DNA from: Ulota crispa
Lineage: Eukaryota > Streptophyta > Bryopsida > Orthotrichales > Orthotrichaceae
Assembly (NCBI GenBank): GCA_963920765.1
Contig: OY987244.1
Coordinates: 19,262,358 to 19,326,357 of the forward strand
DNA length: 64,000 nucleotides
Direction: 5' to 3'
This document shows, one piece after another, positions 13,501-26,021 of this stretch (position 1 is the stretch's first letter; every line of letters begins with the position of its first letter). The translations under genes and the position numbers were made by a program. The notes below the pieces were generated by a model that was not told where the DNA came from, made no database searches, and saw nothing but the letters and a program-made list of their open reading frames with translations.

Positions 13501-15241
13501 CCCTTGTATAATATAAAAACTCTCATTGAAAAATATTGGAGTTTCTGTGCCACAACTTCAGACCATTGGGTGTCTAGGGCCGGAAGACCTACGATTCAGA
13601 AACTAGGGCGAAATGCTTGTTGCTCGGATCCGTGAGGGCATTGGCAAGAAGACGTCGCTCAGCATCAATCATCTCTATCTTTCCCCAATAGACCTGCAAG
13701 ACATACGTCGTTAGAATCACCCATATCATATGCACACCGAAAACAGGATATGTGTTTCAAGCCAACTGATGGCCCTCCAAAATGCAAGTGAACTGGGCTG
13801 CGGCTGATAGAAGGTAGAGGATACAGAAACCATTAGGAACACGATCCCCGTGTCCTAAACTGACCCCTGTTACCAACAACAACTTTCTTTTGATACTCTC
13901 GGTCGCAGCCTCTCACATTGAAATTTCGTAGGACATTCATACATTGTGATAAAATTTGAACCAATAGATTCGGCTTTTGTACCCAACGTGATCTCTATAC
14001 AGCTCTATGCTGATCTCCCCAAAAGAGTACTCCTATATATCGATTAACATGCATACGGTGAAGTAAAGAGTGTCCTCTATCTTACAGAATCAAAGTGATG
14101 ACCTGCTAATTGAAGAATCCATTAAGTGCAGATGTAAGCAACCATCGTCATTACTGGCCAAACCACTACTTATTTACCCCTCAAATTATCCAACCACATC
14201 TGATTAAGGAATCGACGTAGTTGAATACAAAGTGAGATGATGAGAAAAGGACCTCTTGGCTGCGAATTTCCCGGTCAATGAATATGGAGGAGTTCCAGAC
14301 GCTTTGCAATTCTGCCCGTCTGGAGGCATGCACATAGATAGAGTAGAAACCTGCATGTCCCTGTCCAAGGAGAAAGTCGGGGATCAGAACATTTCAAACG
14401 AGGTACATATCTCAACTCAGCCAAGGTCTCCTTTATGCATGGCCTACAGTTTCCCCTGTTTACAAACTATCTTTATGGCAACCTCAAATCAATGCAGATT
14501 TATCGAATCCTACGATTTCATTTGTGGACATTATTTGATTGTAACTTTCTCATGTAACACTTTAAAGAAACATTTTAAGCACGACCTCGTGATTTGATCT
14601 TGAAAGAGGCGCCGCAGTAACTTTGAAAATTCACAACTAACTCAACATAGATCCAAAACTTCCGAAAAAACTTGGGCTCAGCTCCATTTTCTCTTGCGTT
14701 ACGCTTACCTTTGGGAACAATCACTGGTTCACACACTGAGCAATATATAGAGCTACAATTCCTCAGAAGGTTTATCAGAGACTGCACCGGGTATAATAGC
14801 CATTCCATAGAAAGCATGTGGACATTCATAATGCAACAATTGCACACGACGTACCTGGAAGAATTTCTCCCATACCCGTTCAAACGGGAGATTCCCCGCC
14901 GTCAAAAACATGAACGCAATCTTCGGCTTCGAATACTTCCGAGGTCGTTTGGAGAGAACGTCTTGTGCGAGTACTCGCGACGCAAGCTCCTCATCGGTCA
15001 GGGGTCGCGAGGGTAGCGTCTGTGAGAACAGGGAGTCGGGGCACACCTTGGTTCCAAACAAGTCACACGGATTCATATTCTGTCCCGACTTGTGGAGGTT
15101 CAGCTTCGACGTATATATCAGTGCCGAAATGGCTAGAACCAGCATCAGTCCCAGTAGCAGACACCATCTCCGCGGCTTTCTCCTCCGCTGCTTGTCGTTG
15201 TTGAACCTAACACTACCTACACTGCTGAATCCCTTGTGCAT
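10559..15241 (-). CDS. GT14 (DUF266, core-2/I-branching-like) glycosyltransferase
   Basis: A probable Golgi type II membrane glycosyltransferase of the plant DUF266 branch of GT14; donor and acceptor are not known from sequence. Nine exons from high to low: 14855-15241, 14253-14360, 13593-13693, 13344-13415, 12815-12905, 12397-12477, 12103-12162, 11485-11607 and 10559-10732. Phases all agree and give 398 residues, close to the family's usual 380-400. Residues 1-25 are basic, 26-43 are the membrane anchor, and the catalytic domain starts at PKIAFMFLTAG (106). Family motifs follow in order: FYSIYVHAS, IEMIDAERRLLANAL, SESCIPL, SFDDRGPHGQGRY, the CYPDEHY motif, NVDWSEGKWHPKSY and PCFLFARKF. The fourth intron uses a GC donor (13342-13343). 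About ten residues usual in the family before PCMWNG are absent at the last junction, so a missed small exon is possible. Confidence 0.9.
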
Positions 15242-16036
15242 TTTGATCGCACAGTCAACCTAACAAGCGAAGACCGCATCGCTCAATGGATTTTCTTGGA
15301 CGATTGCTACGCGGATAGCTCCTGCTCATAATGCTTGCCCCCAATCTAGTATGTTTCCACGGTAGCTCTAAGGTTAATGTCCAGCTGTCAGATCATCTTG
15401 AAATGGGCGGCAAAAAGCCACATTTCGAGAAGTACTTCAAACGCAGCATTCGTCATACCGCGACCTATCCAAAGAGTCAAACCTATACCACTCAAATTTA
15501 AAACCCCAAGTATGTGATTAAGGCGATGAGCGTGAAAACCGTCGCGAGCTCACCAACACAAAGCACATTGCTACACGATCGGAGCGATTGGCCCGCTGGA
15601 GCTCGTGGGAGACGATCGATACCAAAAAGCTCGCCATCACTCGCAAAAATGGAAGACGTGAAATGTTCAGAACTGTGGGCAACCATGGTACAGTAAGCTT
15701 ACTAGTCTATATACAGCAAAACTGAAATTAGGGCTGGAGGGCCAAGTGCCACCGCTGGACTCCAGCAAATCCCGCAAGCACGCGCAAACCTATTAATAGT
15801 CCCTGTCGACTCCCGTAGGTCAGCTAGTCTAGAACCTCACTAGACTATGACATCACGAGGTTGAAAACCCACAAAAGGAGCCCTGCACGTGCGTTCGTGG
15901 ACCCTTGTGGTTCGGAGCATTAATCTGTAGTACCGGTACACTCCTCAAACCCGAGTCAAGGAAGTCTGTCGGTGGCCAGTTCTTGACCTAAAAGCTTCCA
16001 AAACCTTGAGTCTTCAAAGACGACTATGGGGTAATG
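15242..16036. other. Upstream flank of the GT14 gene
   Basis: This is a moderate-GC stretch without a supportable reading frame, directly before the minus-strand ATG. It is read as leader and promoter. No clear TATA box was picked out. Confidence 0.35.
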
Positions 16037-16425
16037 TAGGGTAGAAGCACCTAAATGTGACACTTTTGTTATCGACATTCTGAAATCGTAGAAGGGTTAG
16101 GAAACCTGCTGAAAATTTGTTATTGGAATTTTTTGAGATTGTATGAATATGCTACGAAATTGTTGAAGGTAACTCCTTAAACTCACCTATTGTGGACACT
16201 AGATCCTTATTAAAATGGTTGTATTGAAATGAAAAAACGACCACATAAAGATCATGCAACATGCAATCCTAAATTGCCACTTACATGATTTGTGTTCCTA
16301 TGCTCAATTATGGTAATAGCTTAAACTAACCTGCTTGTCTGATTTGGGTATCTATTGTATCAGATACTGGTGCATTTCTAGGTGTCTGTAAACAAATGGT
16401 GTTAGATTTAGGTGCTTCTACCTTA
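16037..16425. mobile_element. AGGTAG-family TIR element (AGAAGCACC subtype)
   Basis: The left end GGGTAGAAGCACCTAAAT and the right end ATTTAGGTGCTTCTACCT are inverse copies over about 18 bases, each next to TA. It is about 390 bp and non-coding. The TIR core AGGTAG-AAGC-CC is shared with the elements at 39.7 and 44.6 kb, which points to one superfamily with TA target choice. Confidence 0.75.
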
Positions 16426-16660
16426 AACACACCCAATCTAGAGCGGTATTCAATTCTGCACCCTACATTTGAGGGTTTCATAGTACACTAATGAACACAA
16501 AGTGGACGCTACTTGCATAAGCAAATTTTGCCACATGTTAGTTGCTAAGCTACTTTTGGGAAGGTTGGGATTGAAACCGTCAAATGCCATTATAGGAGCA
16601 CATCCAAGCAATTTCAAGGTTAGTCTAAAGTTGGGACTCTGTGAGCTATAACTATGCCCT

Positions 16661-16908
16661 TTAACCCTGGAGCGCCCCACAGGCAAAAAATGGGGCGCTC
16701 AGTTTTCAAAAATGTCTATGTTTGACTCTGATCTTCTTCTTAATGGTAAAGTAAAAGGACTTGTACTTTTTCATGTACCTTTAGGCATGTGTCTACTACC
16801 ACTCAAAAAAATTCAAGCTATTTGACTCTACTTAGGTAATACTTTTATTGGACTAAGTACACAAGGGTATGGATTTGAGTGAATATGGCCTGGGCGCTCA
16901 GGGGTTAA
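16661..16908. mobile_element. piggyBac-type MITE (TTAA) 1
   Basis: TTAA then CCCTGGAGCGCCC on the left; GGGCGCTCAGGGG then TTAA on the right. The 13-base ends are inverse with one indel. TTAA on both sides and a CCC start are the piggyBac hallmark. The 248-bp length leaves no room for a transposase. Confidence 0.85.
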
Positions 16909-17042
16909 TACAAAATATTCTATAATATTTTTTCCCACAAAAATGTTCTATGATAGCTTGTTGAAAGGCTAACCCTATGGATTTTTTACTTGAATTTTCC
17001 GAGACCCTAAAGTACACTAACTCTTAAACGCTTGGGTATAGA

Positions 17043-17471
17043 TAAGGTTACCTTAGTCACACCTTTGTCACCCCAATTCTCAATCTTCAAAGAATGAGGG
17101 CATCGCATTCTTTCCTTGATCTATGGAGGCCCTACTTTTTGAAAATTGAGAAGTTTATTTCTTCACCTTTAGAGGAGAAGAATGGGTGTGAAGAAGTTTT
17201 TGCACGTGAAATTTTTGTTAATGCTTGTCTTTTTTTCATCTAGTCTTCTTGCTTTCATCCTTCTTGTAGTTAGAAACCTTGGCTGAGTGTGTGAATGCAA
17301 CTTGCTTTTCTATTGCATCACCATTTTCTAAGTGAACTCATTCTCCATCTTCCATAGCTTACAAAAGGATAGTCACACCTTCATGACAAATTGCTTCCAT
17401 TACCTTGTATTTCCACTCCACAACTTCTCATTTTTCAAAAAAGTTTCATTCTTGGAGGTGTGACTACCCTA
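17043..17471. mobile_element. Possible AGGTAG-family TIR element
   Basis: The left end has TAAGGTTACCTTAGTCACACC and the right end GGTGTGACTACCCTAAG. The GTCACACC block and the AGG-TA start pair inversely, though the left end has extra bases. It is about 430 bp and non-coding. Confidence 0.5.
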
Positions 17472-20400
17472 AGTGCAGAACAATATTTGAAGAGTTTTTC
17501 CAAAGTTATCCACTAGTGTCCTTGTTTTGTCTAGTGTCAAACTAAATCGGTTTTTTCTAGCACTAGCCAATCATACATGTTAAATATTTAAACACACCAA
17601 TTCATTTCTGCTAATCTCATGGTCAAGCCAATTAATTTCCTTGAGTTTTCTCACAAAACTGGCTAAAATCCAATACATCAAGAAAACTACTAATTTAAGG
17701 TGCTTAAAATTCACTTAATACGTGGTTTCATATTTGTGGCAAAATGTGAATTTGGCATTGCCTTTCTTCAAGTGAAGACTAAGGATTGTCCCAACTCACT
17801 AAAAATAAGTTGGAATTGATTCAAAAAGATGTGATAGTAGCGGATTTAGATATTAGAAGCACTATCTTCACCAATTACTTCATTATTGTCTTTCTAATGT
17901 ACCTCTAAGGGTTTAACATCAAATCACAAAATTTAGTTGTGTTTTTCTAAAAATCTAGACCCTTCATTAATATATATTATCAAATTCAATTGGTGGTTCT
18001 TCCTTTGTCACATACATGCAAGGAACTTTTTAAATATATTGGTGTCATACAATTATCCTTCTCTTTTATACAAATTGCACTAAAAACACTTGTTTACATG
18101 TTGTCGTACCTTATGTAGTTACATCTAGCTATCTCAAATAGTATTAGTAAATTTAGATACTTCACTTTTAATGAAAAAGTGCAACAAATAGATGACCACA
18201 ATTCTTCAAAATCCCTATCCATCTACTTTGTGGAGCCTTGCTACTTAAGATTAAAGAATTCAAGCCTACATGCTACAGCGTTGATCACTGGTCTTACAAT
18301 AAATATACTCTCATTTTTCCTTTTTCATACTATTTTTGAGAGGGTGTTCAATGATGCTACACTTCATGATTCTATATGAAATTGACATATGTGAATTGGA
18401 TTCAAAATTTTAACGCATCAATAATGTTATTATCTTCAAATCTAATTTACATTGCATTACAAATTATTTCAACTTATGTTTTTTGAAACTCTTCTTAGAT
18501 TATTTTCTTGTCATCTTTGCAATACAAAAGTTTAATTTACAAATTTCTTTGAACAACATGCAAAAACATCCATCAAGTGGATCATAATATGGTATTATGT
18601 GATATCTAGTGTTCAAATTTTGTATGTCTTCATTTAAGTCACAAGAGTCCACTATAAAATCCGTTTAAATAACTATTAATTTAACACTTATTTGTGGGTC
18701 CTACATTAGAAATACCAACATAATTCTATTGAAAGTTCTTGGATAATTTTAATAGCATTTGTGGTATATGTTAGCAAGAAAGTACAATATGAAAATTACT
18801 TTAAACACTTTTAATTTTTCAATTAACATTGGAATTTTTATTTATTTTAGAAACTCAATGCATCTTTCAAATTCCAATGATTAGCCACATAAAGTTTTCA
18901 TGACTTGCCATCTTAACAACCATAGTATCTTGTGATACCTCTTTAAAAAAATTGTGCATCATGGAGTTTGTTTTGTAATGCTTACAAAAAAAATGTCTTT
19001 ACTAAAGCATAAGTTGTGTTGCTAAAAAGTTTAGCATGCAATCAATTTCAATTAACACTTATTTATACAAGTCAGTCTTAGAAACCTCTAATGCAACCAA
19101 ATTCATTCTATATGCCACACAATGAAATGAAGTTAGAGATGAAATTACTTATTTTAATTGTACAACAACTTGCACTTTTACCACCATCATTTTCGCTTCA
19201 TTTGAGCCAAACCTTATGCACCTCTTTATATCTAGCCCCCAATTTTTTTCTTGCAATTACAAATGTGCCACCTTGGCATCTATTGGTATTTCCCATCAAC
19301 TATCCATAGCAAACCTAGGAAACGTGTCACTTGATATTCTTAATTTTGTAAACAAGGCTAACACAATCAAATGTTCTCTAACCCAAATGTTAATAAATTC
19401 ATCAACCATTCATCCAAAAAAATTCAAGCCTAAATTCTATCTAAAGCATGCTCTTGAAACATTTGAAATGCTTAGAATTAATTCAACACATGCTTTCTCA
19501 TTGTATTACAAGTTTTTGAGCATTGTTACACTACAAATGTGAAAAAGGGCATAAAATAAGAAATCTATAAAAATGCATGTATTCCTAGTCAATACAATAT
19601 TCAAATCTAAACAATGTCATCAAAGCTCTATTACATAATTTATTGATTATGAAAACGATTTTTTTTAGTAATTTTTGTACCGCATATTTGATCCATGTTC
19701 ATTTTCTATATTCAACTTTTTAAGGATAATATTGTAAAGAAAACTCTTATTGATCATTGAACCCTTAATAGCATACACAAAGTTTTTTTCTTCTTTTTTG
19801 CAAATTTTTACAAAAAAACTCTTTCAATATTCTTATTAAGCTCTATTCAACATATGTATCATACCATGTTTCCTTCCTTGAGGAGATCCCTCCTTGTAAT
19901 TTTATGGTATACACCTAAGTTAAGAAGGTATTTGACATATGTTATTTGTCAAAAATATTACATTTAAGATGACCACATTTTTATATAAAAATCTATACAA
20001 GGCATGTTTCCAACACCTATGTTTTTTTGTAAATTCACTCATTTAGTTTTTAAATGGGGCTACCTTATAAATAAATTTTATTTATCCAATTTTATCCTAT
20101 CCCTACTATTCTATCAAAAAAAATATTTCTTTCTATTACATACACTGTGTATATGATGTACACCATGGATTCAATAATAGGCATATGAATTAAAGGGCCA
20201 TTATTCAATTGACATCTTTTAATTCACAATTTTATGCCATGTATTTGAAACAATTTAACATGGAGAGCAACAAGCAACGTACACTATAAATTTTCACAAT
20301 TTCTATTTGTCAAGGCTAATTTACTAATAAAATTTCCTACTACCTTATGTTTTTACATACCCTCATTTGTACATATTAAAATATATAGTGTTTTCTGACC

Positions 20401-21615
20401 CTATAGTAGCTTTGCATATTATATAATTTTTTTATTTGAATTAAAAATAGATCTTATCTTTTAACTCCCATAGGTTTCAAAACATGGGCTAGTAAAAGTA
20501 GTGATTTCCCCAAGCTTCCTTCCAACCTTCATCAAATTTTGTATGATTTTTTTAAAGTATTGGCATTATACAAATTGGGAATACGTTAGTTATTGAGAAT
20601 ATTTTAGTTTGTTGAACTATATGTGTAAATGACATTTCTATATATACCAACTTTAACCAATGTATATAGTATAAATCCTTGACATTTACTCATTATAATT
20701 GAAGTTACAATGAAAAAACAAATTTTTTCAAAGTTTTGATTGAAGGCATGTGTATCCCTAAATCTTAGAAATATAACCAAACAAAGATTCTGAGCTTTTG
20801 AGCTAGTTAGTAATATAAATAAAATTTTCCTTTAACACTAGCAAGTAACAACGGAATAAAACACATCAAGAAAGATTGTAAAAAGGAGAACATGCAAAAA
20901 ACATACTTGCCAACGATAAATTGTGAATTTGTGATTAACTTGATTAAAATGTTCCATAGTGAGACTAAGCACCAAGCAGCTGCAACAAGAAAGAAGAGTA
21001 GCAACACTACAAGCACAACTAGCATTTTGCGGCCGCTATAAGGAAAAAGAGCATCACTACAAGCATAATCAAGACCACAAATCCACAATCACTACAAGAA
21101 GAACCATAATGAATTGATCACCTTTACCATTGAAAGGAGGACCAACAAACATGGTAAGTAGAACCAACAACCACAACAAGGGCCACAAGAACCAAAGCTA
21201 GTCATCACAACAGGTGAAAATGATGAAACAACCAATTCCCATGTTGAGTACAACCAAGACCAACTATCTTGAAACTTAAGAAGAATAGCAACTAACACTA
21301 TACTTGATTTGGAAAAAAACCCAATTTTCAAAATTTTGAATTTTATGTTTTTGAAAGAATGTTCAATAAATATTTTATAGTGGATGTAAAAACTTAAAAG
21401 TCCCAAAATCCTATTTATTTGTATTAATAAAGTATTGTGTTAAATGCTACAAATTGAGTGAAGACAATCTTGATCACCAGCTTTCAAAAGAAGGCACTAG
21501 AAGTGGCAACAATTTGCAAGTTATCAAATCAACTTATAAAAGAGACCAAAGGCGGAAGCATAAAACTAAGCACGCTCTACAAGTTACAGCAACAGCAATA
21601 ATGATTAGCTTGGTG
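17472..21615. other. Long AT-rich gene-free stretch
   Basis: About 4 kb of very AT-rich DNA with only short chance open frames. I see no protein family, no clear terminal inverted repeat, no tandem array and no RNA gene. Old, decayed transposon sequence is the likely content, but nothing in it can be named. Confidence 0.4.
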
Positions 21616-21943
21616 ATAAGGTAGGAGGCTTTAATTTGGAGGAAGCTCTAAAATGGAGCACTTACTCAAATTTACTCTATTTGTACATGTTGTTTTTCAT
21701 AGCCCTTCAACAATGTACTGGTGATGTACATTTGAGGAGGTGCACCATTTTAGAGCCCTATGGTCTTTCCACTTCAAAATTCCATAACTAATTCCACAAA
21801 GTTCCAAAAAATATGAAACAACTTGGGTCACATGCCAATTCTTCTTTTGTTTCAAGGAAAATTTATTGAAAAACATTTGAAGAAGTTTCACCTACAAAAA
21901 ATTCCATTTCAGCCCTTAGATACTCATGAGCCTCCTACTTTAT
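21616..21943. mobile_element. AGGTAG-family MITE, copy 2 (inverted)
   Basis: The left end is TAAGGTAGGAGGCT and the right end AGCCTCCTACTTTA. The interior is the reverse complement of copies 1 (666-995) and 3 (50933-51260), including the GTTTCACCT and CAGCCCTTAG blocks. About 328 bp, non-coding. Confidence 0.8.
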
Positions 21944-22053
21944 TAGGAGGACCAATTCTTGGCTCCAAAGTTATTATCACATTTAAAAATTAAAAAAAAT
22001 CTAAAACAATAAAACTCTTTTGAGATAGTCCACATTGTAAGATGGAATAAAAA

Positions 22054-22639
22054 TACTCCCTCTATTTTTGAAAGAATCCCGTATTTGAGAATTTGTGAGA
22101 AATTAAGGAATATTAACAACAAATTGTATCTAGAAGTTATTGGATATTAGGCATAAACCATTCCAAACCTAATTTTAGTTTTTTACAAAATTAAGGTTTT
22201 TTAAAAAGGAGAGAAAATTAGTACCAAAGTTTTGAAATTTCAAGTGTTTATTATTGTCACAAATGGTTAGAAAAAAAATTGATATGAAGTGTGTCAATGC
22301 AATTGTAAGTAAAGAACATGTTATCCTAGTTGCCCAAATAGTTCCATCTATCAAAAAATCAAATCTTAATGTTGATACTATTAATGGTTCTAGCTTAATG
22401 ATAGGAACAATTTGCAAACAAAAAGCACTAAATCAAATTTGCATTGCTAACATTGGCAATGGATGAGCTTAAAATCCTTACAAAATATCATCAAACATGC
22501 CAAGCAATTCACATTATTTTAGAAACAAACACAGGCTTAGTTTTTAACAAAAATCAAATTAGTAAACAAACACAGATTTTTTTTTTGAAACAGAAAAAAA
22601 AGCATGAATCCCGAGTTTCTTTCATAAACAGAGGGAGTA
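22054..22639. mobile_element. Stowaway element (Tc1/mariner MITE)
   Basis: TA then CTCCCTCTATTTTTGAAAG on the left; CTTTCATAAACAGAGGGAG then TA on the right. This is the canonical plant Stowaway end with its TA duplication. At 586 bp it is longer than most Stowaway MITEs. Only short non-homologous open frames lie within. Similar ends carry the phrase 'atcccg' next to the TIR on both sides, so the inverse match extends past 25 bases. Confidence 0.85.
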
Positions 22640-25600
22640 TCAACAACTTTACTTCATTTCTTTTCTCATCTCTTTTCTTTTTTCTTCCCTTTTCTCTTAA
22701 ACTTTTTCAAGATTTGCAATAGCAACCTCAACCTTTTGGTCTCAAGGCCGTTACACACAAAGACCCTTGTTATACTCTTCGTATAACGGACGCTTGAAGC
22801 TATTCTGAGGCAATTTGAAGTGAAATTTGGGTTGAATTGACCCCAAAATTGCATGATCTTCAATCCTAGTTTAAAACAACCCTTGAAACCATATCAGCTA
22901 TATTTATTGTTCAAACAGCCCCAATTTATGAAACCGTTGACTGCTAAAAGGCCCTTCCCAGTGTTACACTACAAGCAAGTGGAGCTAACTTAATTATGAA
23001 GATCTCAGTAGGGACCAGCAATCATAAAATTGGCTTAATTTTGCATTATATTTATCAAATATTGGACACAGCTTAAAAAAAACATGTGAACTATATAGCG
23101 ATAATATCTGAAAATTTTGGCTTAATAAGTTAGTAGTGATATTGACCACTTGAGCTGAAAGTGGAAATCATATCTGGGATTCCTGGTGGGGCACTCGAGG
23201 GAGTGGGGAGTGAGGACAGTTGCTCTCACAGAGACTGCTGGGAGACGCAGTCAATTAACTTACAGTAGAAGATTTCATTAGAAGATTTCAAATCAAAATC
23301 CCAGATTGTCTGCCTCTTGGCAGTACCAGACTAAGCTGCAAAATGATTGGGCAGAGCGACAACGCTTGTGAGTCCAAGGAACTTCAGATTTCAGAGGACC
23401 AAGTATTATTGGCTTTGTCATGGTGCTCGAAATCAGTTTATTATTGCCGGCCTCATTGCCCCCATTCAGTTTTCTTGTGCATTCAAATATTCAATCATGC
23501 GAAACTTTGACCCCGTAAAGGTACAGCCCACTGCTGCCCGAACCAGAGCTTCGCCATTTCTCAACAATGACTGCAGGTTTTGTAAAGTCAGCTTAGGAGA
23601 ACTGACCTAAATACCCAACTGGTATCCAAAAACCGACCCTCATGAATCCACATGATCTTAAGTAGTTACATTTCAAAATATTCATTCCAAAATGCTCCAC
23701 TATAAAACATCGAAAACACGAAACTATCATGGAAAATCTACCAATTGACTTTTGACGGTTTGACCTCTTGGAACACTTACTAGTAGAAACATCCAAGTTC
23801 TGACGTAATTTGATGCCACAATGCCACGTTTTCTGGTAAGATATTGGCATGTCATCTCTAAACTTCAATGCCATATAACGTGTAACTCATTCAACGGTGT
23901 CAACATACACATATCATTGACAGAACTGTTCACAAGATGAGAGTCTTCCATTCATGTTACAACATGAACACAAATTGTCTCACGATTAGTAAGTAAATTT
24001 CTAGGTTGTGCAACCTTCTAAGAATAGGAACATAAGAGCAGCGTCGAGAACCAAGGGATGACAAATTGTTTATGTCAATTCATATTTGAGAAAGGGAAGT
24101 GAGTAGATACTGATACAATTTGCAGAATAAGAATCTTAAAACCCAACATAAGCTTACAGCAAAAATGGAAGACTGAGGATATCTAGGGGGGGCGCGGGGG
24201 AAGAGAGTGCCTCCTTCAGTGAGTCTCAACTATTCCTCATATCCAGGGTCAATAATCCACATCGTTCTGTGAGTTGAAGTAAAATACAAACTCTAAGATT
24301 TGAAAGATTCCTTGCTATCGCATCCCGGAATTCACAGCAAGATACATTTAAGTTACTTTCGTGCACCAAAGTCCGTAATACCACGGCACTAATGCTATCT
24401 GTCAAATGACCCTGACTCCTGATTCTCGATACGAGAACTCAATCATTCTCAAACGCTCCCCTACATCACAATTCAACCAATCGCGAACTCTTCGTACAAA
24501 AAATCCTTACGGGAATAAAACAGGGGACGGCGGTGTTTATTTCCATTAATTTGGTGAGATATACATTTGAAAGAAAACCCCTTTAGGAGAAAAAGAATCG
24601 TGGACTCTTCGTGACAGAGTCTCCGATGCCAAGTCTCCGATGCCAAGATTGATTAAGTTAAAATCTAATTGGCCTTCTATATCACAAGTGGCCCAAGTCA
24701 CTTATTTCCTGATTTGGCTGCTACCGTACTTCAATATATTAGCCCTAAGACGTCACTTTAGTTCCTGGCGGGATGTCTTAAGAATCACGTAACACATAAG
24801 AAGCAGGCTGGCATGGATGCACGACCACTCACAATCAAGAGTTTTGAAACTTGGGCAAGAATCAAATAGACCTTCATACCTAAACCTCCGCTTCAAGCAA
24901 GCATAGAAGACACTTGCTATTGCAGATAAGTACAATCCATGACCCGCATGGAGGAAGGACCCCTGCCATAAAGCTACCAACTCAACGCCTAAGTGGGAAG
25001 AGAGATTCTGGGGAATTAGGGTGACGTGTAAGGGATAAGCAAACGACATTCCAGATTTCACTACTCACCTGCAAAGAGTGTACGTAGAGCTGACTTACAT
25101 CGAATACAATCTGGATCAGATGCACAGTATGCCATCGGCAATGAATGGTTCTGCTGCTGCAGCGTTGATGTGCACTCACTTTTATATATAGTGCAGTATG
25201 CTTACGTAAGCACAATCCGTACCTGCAGATCGGAACATAAACGGAACCCTGGCAAATCGATCACCTGGACTGTTCAGGATTTTCATAAACTACTTTCACT
25301 GCAAAAGTGCGTATTAATGCAAGCTCTACAGCTATTTTATATGAAGTGCAGAAAAAGTTAGTAAAACGCACATAAGGAACTGTGTTCTTTCAACTACCGG
25401 TACTTCGTTTCTGAATCATATACTATATCTCAATCCCCTAATATTTAAATTCGTCTTTTGTCAATAACGTACATGTGGCAAGAACACCGCAATCACGAGC
25501 AGCATTCAAGACCGATTAAAAAACGCTTACGTCCTAAAGAAGCGACGAGTTCTCCCATCATCAACACCCTAAGGGTCAACGACCATCCCGTAACCACAGG

Positions 25601-26021
25601 AAGAGAGGATCAAGGTCGCCAGGACATGATTTTCTATGCCTGGAAATTGTTGCGACGTAACCACCAATATCCTCTCGAAAAAAGCTACATCTACACCATG
25701 GAGAAAATTTCTACAAACGCACGCAGACTTGAATAAGTGAGTTGCAACGAAAACATAAGAGGCCGTCGTAAGTATGATCGGTTATTACAAGGCATGCCCA
25801 AAATCCACGAAGGAGTACGAGCCTAAGCATCACCCGTGCGGCCAACTACAGGCCCTGCATCGTGGTACCAACCAAAAGCTCATCGTTGAGGGATTACGAA
25901 CATCGCCAGCCCAACGGAGTTAACATACTTACATACAAGGCAAGATGGACTAGCCTAATCATACTTCAGATCTCCATCAGTTGGGAGATTAGGATTAAGG
26001 GCAGAACCTGCGTTCCAGCTC
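22640..26021. other. Gene-free stretch before the PDF1-like gene
   Basis: Base composition rises from AT-rich to mixed across this stretch. Open frames such as 24753-25061 (-) and 25458-25736 (+) have no motif or family I recognise. A short G run (GGGGGGGCGCGGGGG) lies near 24185. The part next to 26021 probably includes the 3' untranslated region of the minus-strand gene. No repeats with clear ends were seen. Confidence 0.35.

Noticed and set aside
17472-21615. LTR retroelement or RNA gene in the long AT-rich gap
   Set aside because: I found no paired long terminal repeats, no reverse-transcriptase or integrase motifs and no tRNA-like fold.
24753-25061. 102-codon minus-strand open frame
   Set aside because: No family motif, no splice partners and no neighbouring homology; within chance for this composition.
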